Of a stretch of DNA of 64,000 nucleotides, positions 1-12,219 are shown in pieces. Each line of letters starts with the position of its first letter. Position 1 is the stretch's first letter. The DNA comes from Tanypteryx hageni (Eukaryota; Arthropoda; Insecta; Odonata; Petaluridae). The translations under genes were made by a program, and so were the position numbers. The notes beneath the pieces are model-generated. The model had not been told where the DNA came from. It worked only from the letters and a program-made list of their open reading frames with translations, and ran no database searches. The stretch covers positions 84,383,855 through 84,447,854 of the forward strand of contig CM054118.1 of NCBI GenBank assembly GCA_028673005.1, in the 5' to 3' direction.

Positions 1-3000
1 GAAATTTGATATTAACTGGAGATATCTGGTTTCAGTTATAAGTCATAAAGAATTAGTTGCAGTCTTTACTTTTTCAAATTTTGTCCATTTACATACTTCC
101 CGTTACTGTTTTACTGCACTCAAAATGAAAGCAATCACTATAAACGCAAAATAGACTTATTGCTCATGCAGAGATGAGCAAAGATTGAAATGGTGAAGAC
201 TGAGGAAGTGGACAGAAAAATCATCAATTGTATTTACTCGTAAGGGCGTCCGAATGCTCCCCTAATTTCTTATCAATAATAAGATAAGGCAGGCATTAAA
301 CTAAATATAATTTTATTATTTATGACAGTAGCATCTTACCTTTCACTTCTATACAATAAAGGCTAATAGATACTTATATAAAACTGTGATATAAATTAAC
401 TGAAGTACTTAGTACTCCCTTCCTAAGAAGCAGAATAACATTTAAAAGAGAGTTTTGCAAATATTTCTTATAAAAGTTGTAAATAGATGTATTAAAATCC
501 GTGTAAACTGTGTTAGAGGTCTAAATATATAAACGTGCAAATGGATGGGTGTGGAGGAAGTAGAATGATAGAATTTGTAGAAGGATTTATGTTTGGGGAT
601 TCGTGGACTAAGAGACTGCCACGGTGGAAGTGAATTCCGATCATGAGCACTGAAAATCCTAACACAGGACATTATTTAACATTATACTTAATTAGCTGCA
701 ATAACTTTTATTTAATAGTATATCTGGATAATTTGGAGTTGTGAAAATCCAACTAAAATCTGTACATAAAGAAAAAAGTATACTTTCTATAAAAATCTGG
801 TATAAACATCATTTCCATAACATAAATTATATCGCACAATACTTTACGAAGAATAATTCCGGCAACATTCTACATATTACAAAACCAAAAGACTAAGGTA
901 GCACATGCATTTAATATTTGTTCGAAAGCAACAAACAAAACTAATAAAAATCCAGTGTGAGAGTAGATAGCAAATTGGAACTCGACTCAAACCATATGAA
1001 ACAAATTATTCAAAATTGCATCTTATTTAGTGCATAAAGGTGGTATACATACTTACCGAATGAACTGTATCGCTCTTAAGGAAAAAAATAATAAATTTCA
1101 TCGATTAATTTATCCAACGTAATTGCTGTTGGATTGGAGTTTTGGATAGCAATCGTCTTGGAAAATAATATAATCCGTACCATTTAGTAAGGTTTCTCAA
1201 ATTTAAAACACAAAAATCACGTCAAATAAAGACTTCTTCCCTTGCGCTGCTTAATCCAATCCTGAATGTCTCGCCTGGTTTCTCTATCACTTTCTCCCCT
1301 TATCTCTCCGTTACACGTCTCCCACATTTTCCAATCTTCCAAACAATTAGTTTTAACCGTCTCGTCCGTGTATCTATAACCCCTTTAGCCTAAATTGCAT
1401 CCAGTCCCACACCCCTGATCAAGTCATCTCTACCAGCTCGAGGTCACGGGATTTCCTCTGGAGAGCCATTTGTCCCCTCGTATTCTCTGAAAGGCCGTCA
1501 GCAATCCTAATTCTATGTAATGTCCAAAGTACATGTTTCGCTTTACCTAGACCGTCGAAATAATTCAAAATGCTCCATTAAATTAAAGGCGGCGACTGTT
1601 TGTATAAATCAAATACATCATACAAAAGTGAACTATTATTATTTGGATGTTATCAATTTTTGTCAACTCTGGTGATGCTTAATATTTTAACCAAGGAGTT
1701 AAAATGTACATGATTTATTTTTTAAAACTCTTCCTTATTTAAAATACGATTGTACATATAACGAACTTCTTAATGAAATTGGCGCACCAGAATCATATTT
1801 AACAACAAGGGCTGTTATATAATTGGAACCATAAAGAGATATGTAAATATTTCCAAAACATAACTTGGTACAGGTGTAAACAATTTTATTATAGAATAAG
1901 ACAAATCTGGGAACCTTATTTAGAGATAATTTAAAACTTCCGAATATTGCTATTACGATTTTGTAGATAAATACTTTATTAGGAAAGAATATTCATTCTA
2001 TTGACTCTAAGAAGCCAGCAGGGAACAAAAATAATATCACTCACCTAAGACATTTTATAAATTTATAGAACATTATCATTTATGTAGCATAAGCAGATCC
2101 ATTTAGCCTACTGCAAGGACCTCCTTTTAGCCCTCTTTTCATCCTTTCTACAAATATGGCCCGTAAATTATGGACATTAAAAATGATTGATTGATTAAAG
2201 AAACGTATATTGAACTAATGATGGCCACCATGCATTGCTTCGTTTTCCAGTTATAATCTCTGTTGTCAATGTTCTTTGAAAAATTTGTATATGGTTATTC
2301 GGATGCAGATCTTTCTCATGATTTCGAAACTAGTACCAAGCCAATCTCAGTATATAAGGGAATTATTCCATCTTTCTAGTAGTTCATTTTATCCCTGATA
2401 TAATTATCAGTATTTTTATCATTATAATTACTTTCTTTAAATTATCGCCTTTCATTCTCCTTTTACGTGTTTTCCTTCGTAATTAGAGGGATCCATTACT
2501 CAGTTTCATTTTTATCGCAATACAATCATAAAAATTTCCCATTCGCTTTGTTATACCTACTTCCATTCAGATTAATTACCCGTCTTAATTAGATCCATAT
2601 TTAGTCGAATTTGATTCAAATAAAGAACAAACAATGAAGTCGTCCTTTTCCATTTTTTTATCTTCTCGAAAATGCAAAGGAAATCTTTTTTCAAAGGATA
2701 TACCATTGTCTTCAGACTCTTAAAAGGCTTCCTTGCGCATGAATTTTAGTCCGAACATAGCATTTACTCTTTCGCCCCAGCCGTGGGTTTAGCTTTACAG
2801 TTCTTTTTGCCGCTAGGGGCGATGCATGCTACCTCGATCCTCTCATTTTAGCGTGCCTTTGTGTAGCTCCTACACCATGCTCAACTATTTCTCTACATTA
2901 TCTGAAATTTTCTCAGCTACGTTTCTTAATTTTTTCTTTTCGATCTTGTATATTTCTTTTCTTTTATAAACTACCATAATAATTATATGGTTACTTAACG

Positions 3001-3224
3001 TTCAATCTACAACCTCTACAATCAACAGCCTCTCCTTTTTTCTATTTCTATCACATCTTTTTATTTCGTGGCAACGAACGCTCTTGGGCTATCCGTTTTC
3101 CTTCTAAAGCAATTTCACAAGCACATATCCTCCCTTTAAGACACTCTATCCTCTTCCACAATGTACATCACCTGCGACTATCCTTCCATTTTCTTTCATA
3201 ATCTTAATTATATATATGCTTATG
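1..3224. other. Unassigned AT-rich DNA, no gene seen
   Basis: No coding frame here resembles a known protein; frames are short and broken on both strands. The stretch 1225-1560 has more balanced composition and a few longer minus-strand open pieces, which may be an old unrecognised repeat. No RNA gene, clear element ends or CpG-rich promoter was recognised. Confidence 0.5.
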
Positions 3225-3325
3225 GAAGAGGAAAGGTAAGTGGGATAAATTGATGGCAATAAGATGTTGGGATATGGAAGCCGGGTGAGCACTCACCATT
3301 AAGATGACTTCAGGTTGGCGAGCTG
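3225..3325 (-). repeat. Penelope-like 3' tail module (copy 1)
   Basis: Read on the minus strand this matches the tail at about 27,735-27,812. Shared strings include CGCCAACCTGAAGTC, GGTGAGTGCTCAC and CATCCCAACAC-like sequence, followed by a short TATATA run. The same module recurs near 4,260-4,345, 27,500-27,592 and 61,080-61,150, each time beside a TA-rich run. Assignment to a Penelope-like element is inferred from the hammerhead-like hairpin upstream of two copies and from a Penelope coding fragment at the right end of the window. Confidence 0.5.
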
Positions 3326-4185
3326 CTGGGGGTGTCGGAGTGGCTCATGTAAAACAAGCACAAAAAACGGGAAACTTCGGGGGCGATCTCTTCGTCAGCA
3401 CAGGAGAGAGACAACTGATGGCAGTGACACTGGGTAGAGGCATGGGGGTGGAAGACTAAAGCGAAAAAGTCTGGGATTGGAGGATGCGGAGGGGGTGGGG
3501 GAATAGCCCAAAAGGACTGAAATGTTAGCGAAGGTTGAGGCCAGGGGGAGTGAAGGAGTTTAGAAAGTGGATATGGGCAAGCTCCCACTGACGGAGGTTG
3601 GGAACCGAAGCATTATCGGGGAGACCGCGACTGGCTCTCACCGTCATTAAATTTTGTTGTGACTGTTCGCATGAACGGGCACAAGCAGCGCTCGTTTATG
3701 AATGACGCCGTTGTAGTGGCCGTTCATGCGGATGTTGAGGGAATTGCTGCTGAGGCCAACACTACTAGCTGGAACGCCCGGTTTCGCTCGGGAAAGTTTT
3801 CTTTTAAGTAGCCAACCATTTTTTTTATTTTTATTGATATATCATTTTTGATATCATATTACAATAAAACTACGAGTAGTATTTTGTTAATTCCATGGGA
3901 TATAAGAGACCACACGGTCTGAAAACCTTGAGCAAGTTCTTCTTTTGGTCCATAGGATGGTCCATGAAACTTTTGAATTCGATAGCTTTAGTGGTGTAAA
4001 AACTTATAAAGAACATACATACACACATACATACAAACATATATACACACACACACACTAAAATGTTTACAAGAAGATATCATCAACATCATCTGTAGTC
4101 TACCCGTCAACAGGTGCGTGATTATTCATGGTTAGACCTGGTTCTCCATATACTCCTAAAGAAGATATATACTATATATATAGTA
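3326..4185. other. Unassigned sequence with a GC-richer block and (AC)n
   Basis: A GC-richer block at about 3,300-3,790 has no recognisable protein or RNA. A short ACACAC run lies near 4,030-4,060. Nothing else is supportable. Confidence 0.4.
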
Positions 4186-4345
4186 ACTCTCACTTCATCG
4201 GTGAGAAAGGGCCTTGCCCGAAAAGCTTTCGATTTTATATATTTATGATTGTGTTTTACGTGTCTCTTCGCCAACTAGGAAATCAATTGGGCTTCCTTCA
4301 ACACCTTGTTGTCACTCTCATCACTACTTTCCTTTTCCTTAAGAT
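4186..4345 (+). repeat. Penelope-like 3' tail module with hammerhead-like hairpin (copy 2)
   Basis: A stem GGGC (4209-4212) / GCCC (4216-4219) with loop CTT is followed at once by GAAA (4220-4223) and a self-complementary AAAGCTTT-type stretch. Further on, TTTTACGTGTCTCTTCGCCAAC and an ACACCTTGTTG block match the tail at 27.62-27.81 kb. It ends in a (TA)n run. The order core hairpin, spacer, tail, TA run is the same as in the 27.6-kb copy. Confidence 0.5.
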
Positions 4346-4369
4346 ATTATATATATATATATATATATT
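4346..4369. repeat. (TA)n microsatellite
   Basis: Uninterrupted TA dinucleotides separating the tail module from the LINE fragment. Confidence 0.9.
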
Positions 4370-4374
4370 GATTT

Positions 4375-4773
4375 AATGGCCCACATTTTCTGCCTATTCT
4401 GACATATGCTTGCGAAACATGGGCCATGAACGCCAGAATTGTCCAGCACTTTCAAACAACACAGAGGAGCATGGAGAGATGTATGTTCGGGATCACCCGT
4501 AGAGACCGCAAGAAGAACAGCTGGGTAAGAAAAAAAACGGGAATATTTGGCATAATTAGGATATTAAAATTGATAAAGTGGCAGTGTGTGAGTCATATTG
4601 ATAAAGGATATCATCAGCGTTGGACGCCTAGTGTCATCGAATGGATCTCAGGAATCATCAAGAGACCGAAAAGAAAACTTGTGAAGTTCTTAAGGCCAAC
4701 TTGGAGGAGGGAGGTAGTTGTTAGGGAAAACTGGAGGTGTTTGGGGGAGTCCTTCATCCGACAATGGATTGAA
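4375..4773 (+). pseudogene. 3' end of an RTE-like non-LTR retrotransposon (LINE) reverse transcriptase
   Basis: This is the C-terminal end of a LINE polyprotein, 5'-truncated at the TA run. The frame reads PILTYACETW (about 4393-4422), then motifs such as FGITRRDRKKNSW and KLIKWQ, and ends in GESFIRQWIE. That order (LTYGxETW, ITRRDRKxNxWIR, IKxLKWxWxGHIAR, EAYxQQW) is the usual tail of RTE-type endonuclease-reverse transcriptases; clade assignment is from memory. No catalytic reverse transcriptase motif remains, so it cannot be active. An open frame starting at ATG 4426 runs on to 4890, but from 4774 it is antisense hAT sequence, so the apparent 154-residue protein is a chimera of two elements. 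The LINE resumes at 6377, after the hAT insertion. Confidence 0.75.
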
Positions 4774-6368
4774 CAGTGGCGAATGGTGATTTTTTTGTTA
4801 CGGAAGCAATTAATTATGAAAATCGGATCTTGCCTTGTAATAATAAATGCAGAGGAATTCCTCTTTCCTTCTTTTCTAATTCTGCAATGACGTTACCATT
4901 GAACACGGGTATCTGAGAAAGTTCTTCGAAGAGAGCTTGTTCGATTGATAGCATTGATAATTTATAGTGTTTTTATACGATTGAGAGATGAAAAACTCAG
5001 TTCAGTTGAGGCACTGGTTGCAGGTACTGTCAGTACTAATTCACATAATTTGACCACGTGAGAGCAAGCTTTGTCTAAACCGTTTTCTTTAATGAAATGA
5101 TATAAATCGCTAAATCTCTTTTTATTAATATCTTCCATTTGATATATAACCGAAAGTTCAGAATGAAAAGTAGCTATGTATAAATAATTTCCGTAACTGT
5201 TCTTGAGGGAGTCGAACGCATCTTGTTTAACGTTTTACAGCGCGATTTGGGCAATACAAGAAATTAAATCATTCTCTATTACACTTAACGTGCCGCGAAA
5301 CATTATTGAATGCTCCTAATGGTTTCCCAAAGTTTCATCGTATTTAGCAGAGTCACTGCATTCGTCATGACCACGAAAGCTCTCCTTAAAAATGAACAAT
5401 ATCAGTAGGTCATTCTTACATTCCCCGATTTTTCTTTACTGCTTCGTTATTCTGGTGATGAGTAATTTCCAATTGCTTATCTAAAATATGTTCTAGTCCA
5501 GTTCTTCCATATGTTTCTTCGTGGAGAATTGACTGTATATGTCCTTTACTTATCGAATGTCTCTTTATTACCTTACCCAGATTACTTAAATCAGAGAATT
5601 CCGTTTTATTCCAAACATATTTCGTTCGAAAAAAGTAAGCGCGGCCAACAAAATAGTTCTGCTTTGCTCTCACATCCAGTCAACCATTCGACAATGTTAT
5701 AAATATCTACGTTAAAATGTCTTGTGCATGATTTCATTTTTATATTTAAATTTATTCGAGGTTTTGGCCTACTTGTTTGGATAATTTCACTCTTTGCCTG
5801 AAAATTGTTCGACAAAAAACTATTCGTTAATAAATTACACACTGCACAACAGGAAACCTCACCAGAGCTGCATGAAAGCAGTACAGATGCATTAGAGGCA
5901 CTCGGTTCACTCATGTTTGCAATTTTAAAATTCTTCCACTACGTACTTTATCACGCGTAGAAAAACCGCGAAATTTCTCTTATCTGAAGCAAAAGATTTG
6001 GAAATGATATCTGTAAATGCACTACTATAACACAGAAACTTCTATAAGCATGAAGCTTCTCGTGAAACGTCAGAATTGCTGCTTATTGAAACATTAATAT
6101 ACCTGGACCAGACGCCTAGTCTCCGCTCGAATTCTACAGTGAATGGCTCATCTTGCTTTTGAGTATGCTAGTAGTGTTACTTTCGGCCATTGTGTGGCGC
6201 CAGCTGCCAAGATGGATTTTTTAAATATCGCGCAGTTGCACGGTTTTACTGATGATGTTCTTCTAAAATTGCGTTTGTAAAGGAGTAATTTTTATTGATA
6301 TTACTGTTATTATTAATTTCTAATTTGGAAGCAATGCTTCCATTTTTTCCATGGAGGATTCGCCCCTG
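4774..6368 (-). mobile_element. Decayed hAT transposon inserted in the LINE, with 8-bp target duplication
   Basis: The ends are CAGTGGCGAAT at 4774 and, inverted, CAGGGGCGAAT at 6368. Both are flanked by the same 8 bases, GGATTGAA (4766-4773 and 6369-6376). An 8-bp duplication and CAGNGGCG-type ends are typical of hAT. The element is about 1.6 kb, shorter than autonomous hATs, because the middle of the transposase gene is missing. Removing the element and one duplication restores a continuous LINE 3' end. Confidence 0.85.
4810..5914 (-). pseudogene. hAT transposase pseudogene (ZMYM1/DUF4371-like)
   Basis: The minus strand encodes pieces of a hAT transposase of the zinc-finger MYM-type-1-like/DUF4371 class. 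The N-terminal part (5914 to about 5620) includes ELFCWPRLLF, which resembles the C-W-P-C-L-L-F motif of the TTF-type zinc finger, with one cysteine position changed. After a frameshift in a poly-A run near 5625 it continues with VWNKTEFSDLSNLGK and AVKKNRG to about 5416. Next comes FRGHDE (near 5365), which normally opens the catalytic region. The C-terminal dimerisation motif, LTVPATSASTELSFSSL, lies at about 4985-5050, then ELEKKERGIPL before a stop near 4818. The RNase-H-like core between FRGHDE and the dimerisation motif is largely absent, and stops and frameshifts are present. It is inactive; residual use as a non-autonomous element is possible but unproven. Confidence 0.8.
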
Positions 6369-6376
6369 GGATTGAA

Positions 6377-6386
6377 AAGGCTGATG

Positions 6387-6390
<4 letters not shown>
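6377..6390 (+). pseudogene. Last bases of the split LINE
   Basis: After the right-hand target duplication the sequence AAGGCTGATGATAA continues the LINE frame and runs directly into (TA)n, a simple-repeat 3' tail of the sort RTE elements carry. Confidence 0.6.

Positions 6391-6444
<54 letters not shown>
6391..6444. repeat. (TA)27 microsatellite at the LINE 3' end
   Basis: 54 bp of uninterrupted TA. Its position after the LINE terminus suggests it grew from the retrotransposon tail. Confidence 0.9.
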
Positions 6445-6446
<2 letters not shown>

Positions 6447-7543
6447 CACAAAAAATTAATTAGTGATAAAATTAATAACCTAATTTACACTGTTTTTTCG
6501 AAATTCCATATTTATGGGATTAATTCACGAACCGCTTGAGTCTGTCGTAAAATTTCATTAATATTGGGAATAATATGTGGAGCATTATTTTTCTCAGAAA
6601 TGTTGCATGAGGTTATTGCGATAAAATAAAATTTTAATATTTTTAGTGGCGCCGTTTTACTTCCGCGTGATATAAAATACAGATGCATGGTGATATTAAA
6701 ATAAGCAGAAAATAATTTTTGTGGTATGGCGCCGCACGTGGCGATGCTGCAAAGATCTTTTTATCCTCATTTTACGGTAATTCATGTATACCGCCGGACA
6801 TCATAACCATAATATTAGGCCACGTAATTTTTTCCTATGCGATATAAGCCTCTATAAATATTGCATGTTTAAACAAAGAAATCTTGTCTAAAGTATTATT
6901 TAAAATAATATCAGGTTATTTTTTATGATACAGTTTACAGAAAGTAAATTTCTTCACTAGTTTTAATGCAATAAAATGAACAATTAAATGCCATTTAATC
7001 GGAATTACCGATAAATTGGGAAATAGAAATATTTTGTTTTAATCCAAATTAAAAAAAAAACAAATCATATCGCAATCTGATTAATGTAATTTTACCACAT
7101 TAAAGCTAGGAAACAGAATTTATATAAAATTAAATATTACGCTGTCTGTTAACTATGAAAATTGTTTGGCAAATTTTCACCATTAATTTTGATTTGAGAA
7201 TAATAAAAAAATCGTGACTACACTCAACTCAATGCTGTACAGGGTTCATTATCAGATCAGGAGAATGAAGAATGAGTAGCACTCTTAATCGTTGGTCATC
7301 TCTCAATTCAAGGACATCGTGGAAGTGGGAGAAGAGGACTTGTACTTGAAAGGGGGAGGGGGGAGAAGAGAACTGTTGGTATTGGGGGAGGGGGGGGGAG
7401 AAAGCCAAGATACATCAAAAATCGACATGTTTATTTTCCATTGTTCAAATGTCTCTCAAACGGCATGATAACCGCATGCCATTATAAGTGGATCGATCTT
7501 TAAAATCTAAACAATCGATCAATCGCCGTAATGATTAAGTTAT
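6445..7543. other. Unassigned AT-rich DNA with a G-run
   Basis: No gene or element recognised. A short G-rich patch with a run of nine G lies at about 7,350-7,400. Confidence 0.4.
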
Positions 7544-7720
7544 TGCCGGCCTTGGTAGAGGGGTGGTTAGCGTGCCTGGGTCCCAATGATTGGGTCTCGG
7601 GTTCGAATCCTGCCGAGGGCATGGCCGTATGCGCTCGTCTTTGTTAAAGTTATTAGGCTCATTGTTAAATGCCGTCAACGGCTCTTTGTGAGATAATATA
7701 GAGTAAATAAGTAATGACTT
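7544..7720 (+). mobile_element. tRNA-derived SINE (family 1)
   Basis: The head carries an internal RNA polymerase III promoter: an A box TGGTAGAGGGGTGG (7553-7566) and, about 35 bp on, an exact B box GGTTCGAATCC (7600-7610). It continues into a unique body (GCATGGCCGTATGCGC and AAATGCCGTCAACGGC) and an A-rich tail near 7,700. No cloverleaf closes properly around the head, so a functional tRNA gene is unlikely. Confidence 0.75.
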
Positions 7721-8520
7721 CCACTATTTTCAGTTATCAAATATAAATACTTTAACCTCGACACGTCTCTAGCTCTCCCTTAGACCTTCTCATTCGCACT
7801 ATTCCCATTTCACCTACTTGCAGCGGAATGGTAGCAAAGAGAGGTGTCCATCGTATGAAATGGCGGACCGCGTGCTTCGAGAAACCTACCCTGGCGATTT
7901 GCCTTTGGTACTCAATCTATTTAACTCGAATTAGGCCAGGTTGTCGCAACGGAAAACAACTATTTTCCCACCTCTCTTTCTACAACACTCTCTCCCTCTC
8001 CTCTTAATTTCCTTTTACTCTCCTATGCTTCTCAAGTCCGCACTTGCACTCGCCATATTCCCACCTACTTTCTCTATCCCTATCTCTTTCACCTCCGCAT
8101 CTTATTCTCTATCCGTTCCTTATTTCTCTCTTCCGCTTCCACTGTCACTTGGAAACAATTTGCGAATCCCTCCATCTCCAATACTGGCTCCGTCCCTCCG
8201 TTGCATTCTCCCCGCCACGGCTTCCCACTAATTGGCCAGGTGCGCGCCTTCCTTCTAATTGGTACAGAGGGAAAAAGAGGTCGCTGGGGATGAGGTCGAG
8301 GCGCCGAGGAGGAGGAGGAGGAAAGTTGAGAGGGGCGGGGGGCAAGACGGGGATGGAAAAGAAATTCGGATAGGCAAAGTGCTCCGCTATTACCGTCTCT
8401 AAGGAAAATTACAAAAGTTTCAGTGGGGGAGATTCATATTTGGCCGCTTAATTTTGTACGTATGGATCTCGTCGAAGTGCATTCTTTAAAAAGGGGGTAG
8501 CCTTATCCATTACATCCCAT
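7721..8520. other. Polypyrimidine tract and GC-richer block, no gene
   Basis: 7,960-8,140 is CT-rich on the plus strand; 8,270-8,350 is GA-rich. Open frames here are low-complexity. No protein family is recognisable. Confidence 0.4.
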
Positions 8521-11520
8521 AGGAGCACTTAAGAAAATATAATCTTATGAACTCATAAGAAATTTTCTAAAAATATTCATACATGCAGTAAATTTATTTT
8601 TTACAATTGTTAATTATAAATAAAATATAAGATACTCGATTTTATTTTAAATATTAATGCCATATGAAATACTTGTAAGAAAGTTGTGAAATTGAAATAA
8701 TTTAAATGCGCTTATATTTCTTAACGAGAGGTATGTGTGTATAATAATTTATTCGTAGAAGAACATTCATCGTCATATTTAAATAAAATTAAAATATGTT
8801 GTGATGAAATTCTTAAGAGTTTGGAACCATAATGAGTTTCAAAAGAGAATGTAAAACAGAAGGCGAATGGCGACGAAGAACATAATAGAAAAAATATCAT
8901 CCATTGCTACCCAAAATATTCATGATTTATTTATTTTTAAATTCTAGTTCTCCCTGTCAAACTTTATACTATATCTATACGTCAATGATACTTGAGGGGA
9001 AGAGGTTTCATATTTTATGTTGTTTCGATAGAATAGAAGATTTGTATTACGAGTGAATCGGAGCGGTAACCACGTCAACTCTTCCAGGGCAAAATCTCAA
9101 TTTTTTTCTGTTTATATTTCGACAATATTGTGTAAAGATAAACAACTTTTGTTGTTTAAAGTGCGGAATTTATGACAACAAACAACTCCTTACAATAAGC
9201 GAATATGCCGTGTAGCTGATACACGCATTGATGTTTAACAAATGCCAACTTGATGATCTTGAGCACCCTTTGAATCCGAGCCCCATAACTGAACTTTTGT
9301 CTCTCCGGGTCGTAGAGAAAGATAGAGGGAGAGCGAGCGAGCCTGTGTGAGGAGCCCACACAATGGGAGGAGGAGGAGGGGGGCGGGTAGAAGACAAATG
9401 ACGGAGTGGGAGGGAGGTGCGCTGGGAGGAAGGCAACCTTTGTTTCGTTCCTTTTGCTCTTAGCAAAGGCCGGGCGTTCCCTTCCTCGCATTTCTTCCTT
9501 CGTTCTCTCTCTCTCCGTCTCTCTTTATATCTGCGTAGTTGCAATCTCCATTCATTTTTACGGGACGATGGGTGCCACTAATCTCAGTTGAATTAACTAA
9601 CACGAACGATCAAAATTTGTCATTTGAGTTCTACAGTTTGCTATTGTCATCGCATTCGTATTGATAAATTTCAGTGGCGAAAAATTATTTTGCTCTTTTT
9701 CTGAAATAAACATCCAGCAAATATTTTATTACATGGCTCTTGAATCAGCGTATGATATCCTTATTTGTCCATGCGTCACACGAAGTAAAATTCTAGGTTC
9801 CAGTTATCACAGAAAATCTTCAGATTAAATTAAAATCTCTAACATTTATTACCGTAGCAGAGGAGTTTACATAGATTTGTGTAAAAACTATTATCGTTAA
9901 TTCACAAACGTTTTTAGAATTGTAAAGCCCAATAAAATTACTGAAGTTACAAGCAATTAAAAAATATTCCTTAGGTAACATTTAAAACAGCGAGATAACG
10001 ATAATGTGTGCATGGAGACAATTTACAGCAATTTTTGTAGAACGAAACTTTTAATCCACATTTCTCTGAGTAGCAAAGATGAATATATCAATTATTAAAA
10101 TTACATGCAATACTTTTATGAATGAACCTCTTTTTTGTAAATTAAATATCAGGTAAATTCAAAAACAGGTATTATATCGATTCTGTCGGATTTGAAATCT
10201 TTCCATTTGTACGCCTACGTATTCTAGTGCCTTTTGAGAACAAATTTAAAGTTATGCGAAAAAATATGGGTTTAAACACTGAAAAGGGCATTTTTATTTA
10301 TAATATTTCTATACCTAAATTTGACACTATATTAAGGACGCGACATATCGGCATTGAAATTATACGACAGAATATGTGTAATTCAATTCATTCTTTCTCA
10401 AGAGTCCTCGCCATTGGACAAAGAGAACTAGAAAAAGAGGAAAATAGACTTTGTGATGTTGAATTATTTCCACGAAAAAAAATTGAAATGGATGTCAAAG
10501 CCTAAAATATAAAATTTTGATGCGGATGCTATCCATGCGTAGAAATAAATAATCCATGACATACTGGGACGTAGGCTATATTTTACTATTCCGCGCCAGG
10601 AATATTTATGCATCAAAACGAATTTCAGCTCCGCCGCAGGAGCAGTTGGGAATGGATTCCTCCATCCTGCACCCTCTTCGCTTCCTTCTTTATGTTTTCC
10701 CAATCCCCTCCGACGTAATTCCGCTCCTAATCCTGCAGATTCCTCGCGGTGCATCTACGTGTTCTCTCCCATTGCCCTGCCGAGTATGCGAGGAGTTTCT
10801 ACTCTGTACCAATAGAGGCGCCCTATTCTCGCGGCCGCTAGAGACAGAGGAAAATGCCATCGCTGAAGAGAAAGAAAAGCAAACAAATGAAGAGGATGGA
10901 AGAAAAAGGTCCCGAGCGCTTTGCTAGCAGGGAATAGGACTATGGACGATGCTTTCTCAAAGGCAAACAAACTCTGCAGAAGAGAACTTCTCCCTCCCCT
11001 TCACCATTTACGCCCGAGAGCTGGGATCGACAAAGTATCTTCGTCAATTCGCGGCGCTCGTACTTCCGAAAAGGACTTAACTCAGTGCGACCTTCGCTTT
11101 GTATCTCAAATCGGCAGATTCCCGATTGTCCGTGGCGGTACTCAAGAGATTTGGATTGACGGGAAGGACAGAGATTCACATTAACGTAACATTTAAGCTG
11201 TGAGTCATGTTTCACGTTTATTAATCCATTGATGACGCTGAGAATTTGAAAAGTTTTTGGAAGAAATATCAAGTTCAGCAAGCATACCCAAACAGCACAT
11301 AATATCCATGGGGTATCCAGTTCATATCCGGCGAATGCTTTGGATATGCACTAGTACACTTCCCTTTTTACGCTATTGGTATCTCATGGATACCCATTGG
11401 ATATTCGAAGGAGTAAAATTCTGTAATGCTAGTTATTATTACAAATTCCTTAATTTTCCCAAAATGCATGCATTATATATTCGTTGCTATTTATATTTCT
11501 CGAAAACACGTTTTTTTACT
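8521..11520. other. Unassigned DNA, no gene recognised
   Basis: AT-rich flanks surround a moderately GC-rich, CpG-containing block at about 10,620-11,180, which includes a GCGGCCGC site near 10,838. Open frames of about 90-120 residues occur but overlap one another in several frames and match no family known to me. A short GA-rich tract lies at 9,310-9,420. Confidence 0.4.
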
Positions 11521-11532
11521 CTCTCCATATAC

Positions 11533-12219
11533 GTAGTATAGGGGCAAGTATTGTATTCATGAAAAAAATCGATTTTGAGATTTCAACGGAAATACGTTTT
11601 GAGGTCCCCTGAAAACGTTTTGACCATTTTCTCGATTATGTCTGTGTGTGTGAGTGTGTGTCTGTGATAGCTTTATTGTGGGGATCTAACTCAAAAACTA
11701 TTAATCAGGTCAACGAAAATTTTTATATTTAAAATTTTATGAAAGTCAGAAGAACCGATAAGTTTTTGGTAAAAATCGGTCTACCAAAAGTGGGTGTTTA
11801 CTCATGTAACTTATCCGTTATTTTGAAATATTTGCTTTAATATTTAATAAATGTAAATATGTATCAGAATAAAAGTTGTAGGAAATTTAATTTTCTACAA
11901 CCCTGGTTTGAAACATTTTCCCATACAATGAGATATACTATATTTTTTGTTGCCACCACCACGCCACCTACCTACGACTATTGTTAACAACTAACGCTTA
12001 GTTACGTCTTAGCAACGCTCCTTTTTCTTTTCTTAATTGTTGGAGCTTTGTGGCTATATCCAATATGAGAAGGCTATGGTTTGAGTTTATTTCTTTTCTT
12101 TGTAAAGTCTAAAATTTTCTCGTGTTTTATTAAAATATTTATTATTATGGAACCTATTTGGATTTTTTAGAAATATTACAGATATGGAGAAAGTCATGTG
12201 GTGGTCACCTCAGATTTTT
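11533..12219. repeat. Dispersed repeat family A (copy 1)
   Basis: This matches 19,562-21,640 over its full length apart from a mariner insertion in the second copy. Shared landmarks are TAGTATAGGGG, ACTCAAAAACTATTAATCAG, GTGGGTGTTTACTC and TTGTTGGAGCTTTGTGGCTA. No coding capacity is seen. The internal TGTCTGTGTGTG run and AACTCAAAAACTATTAA box are common in non-autonomous arthropod elements, but the superfamily is unresolved. Confidence 0.8.

Noticed and set aside
4426..4890. 154-residue frame as one protein
   Set aside because: First 116 codons are LINE, the rest antisense hAT end sequence.
6640..6790. TGGCGCC-containing inverted segments as a further hAT element
   Set aside because: No matching ends with an 8-bp target duplication.
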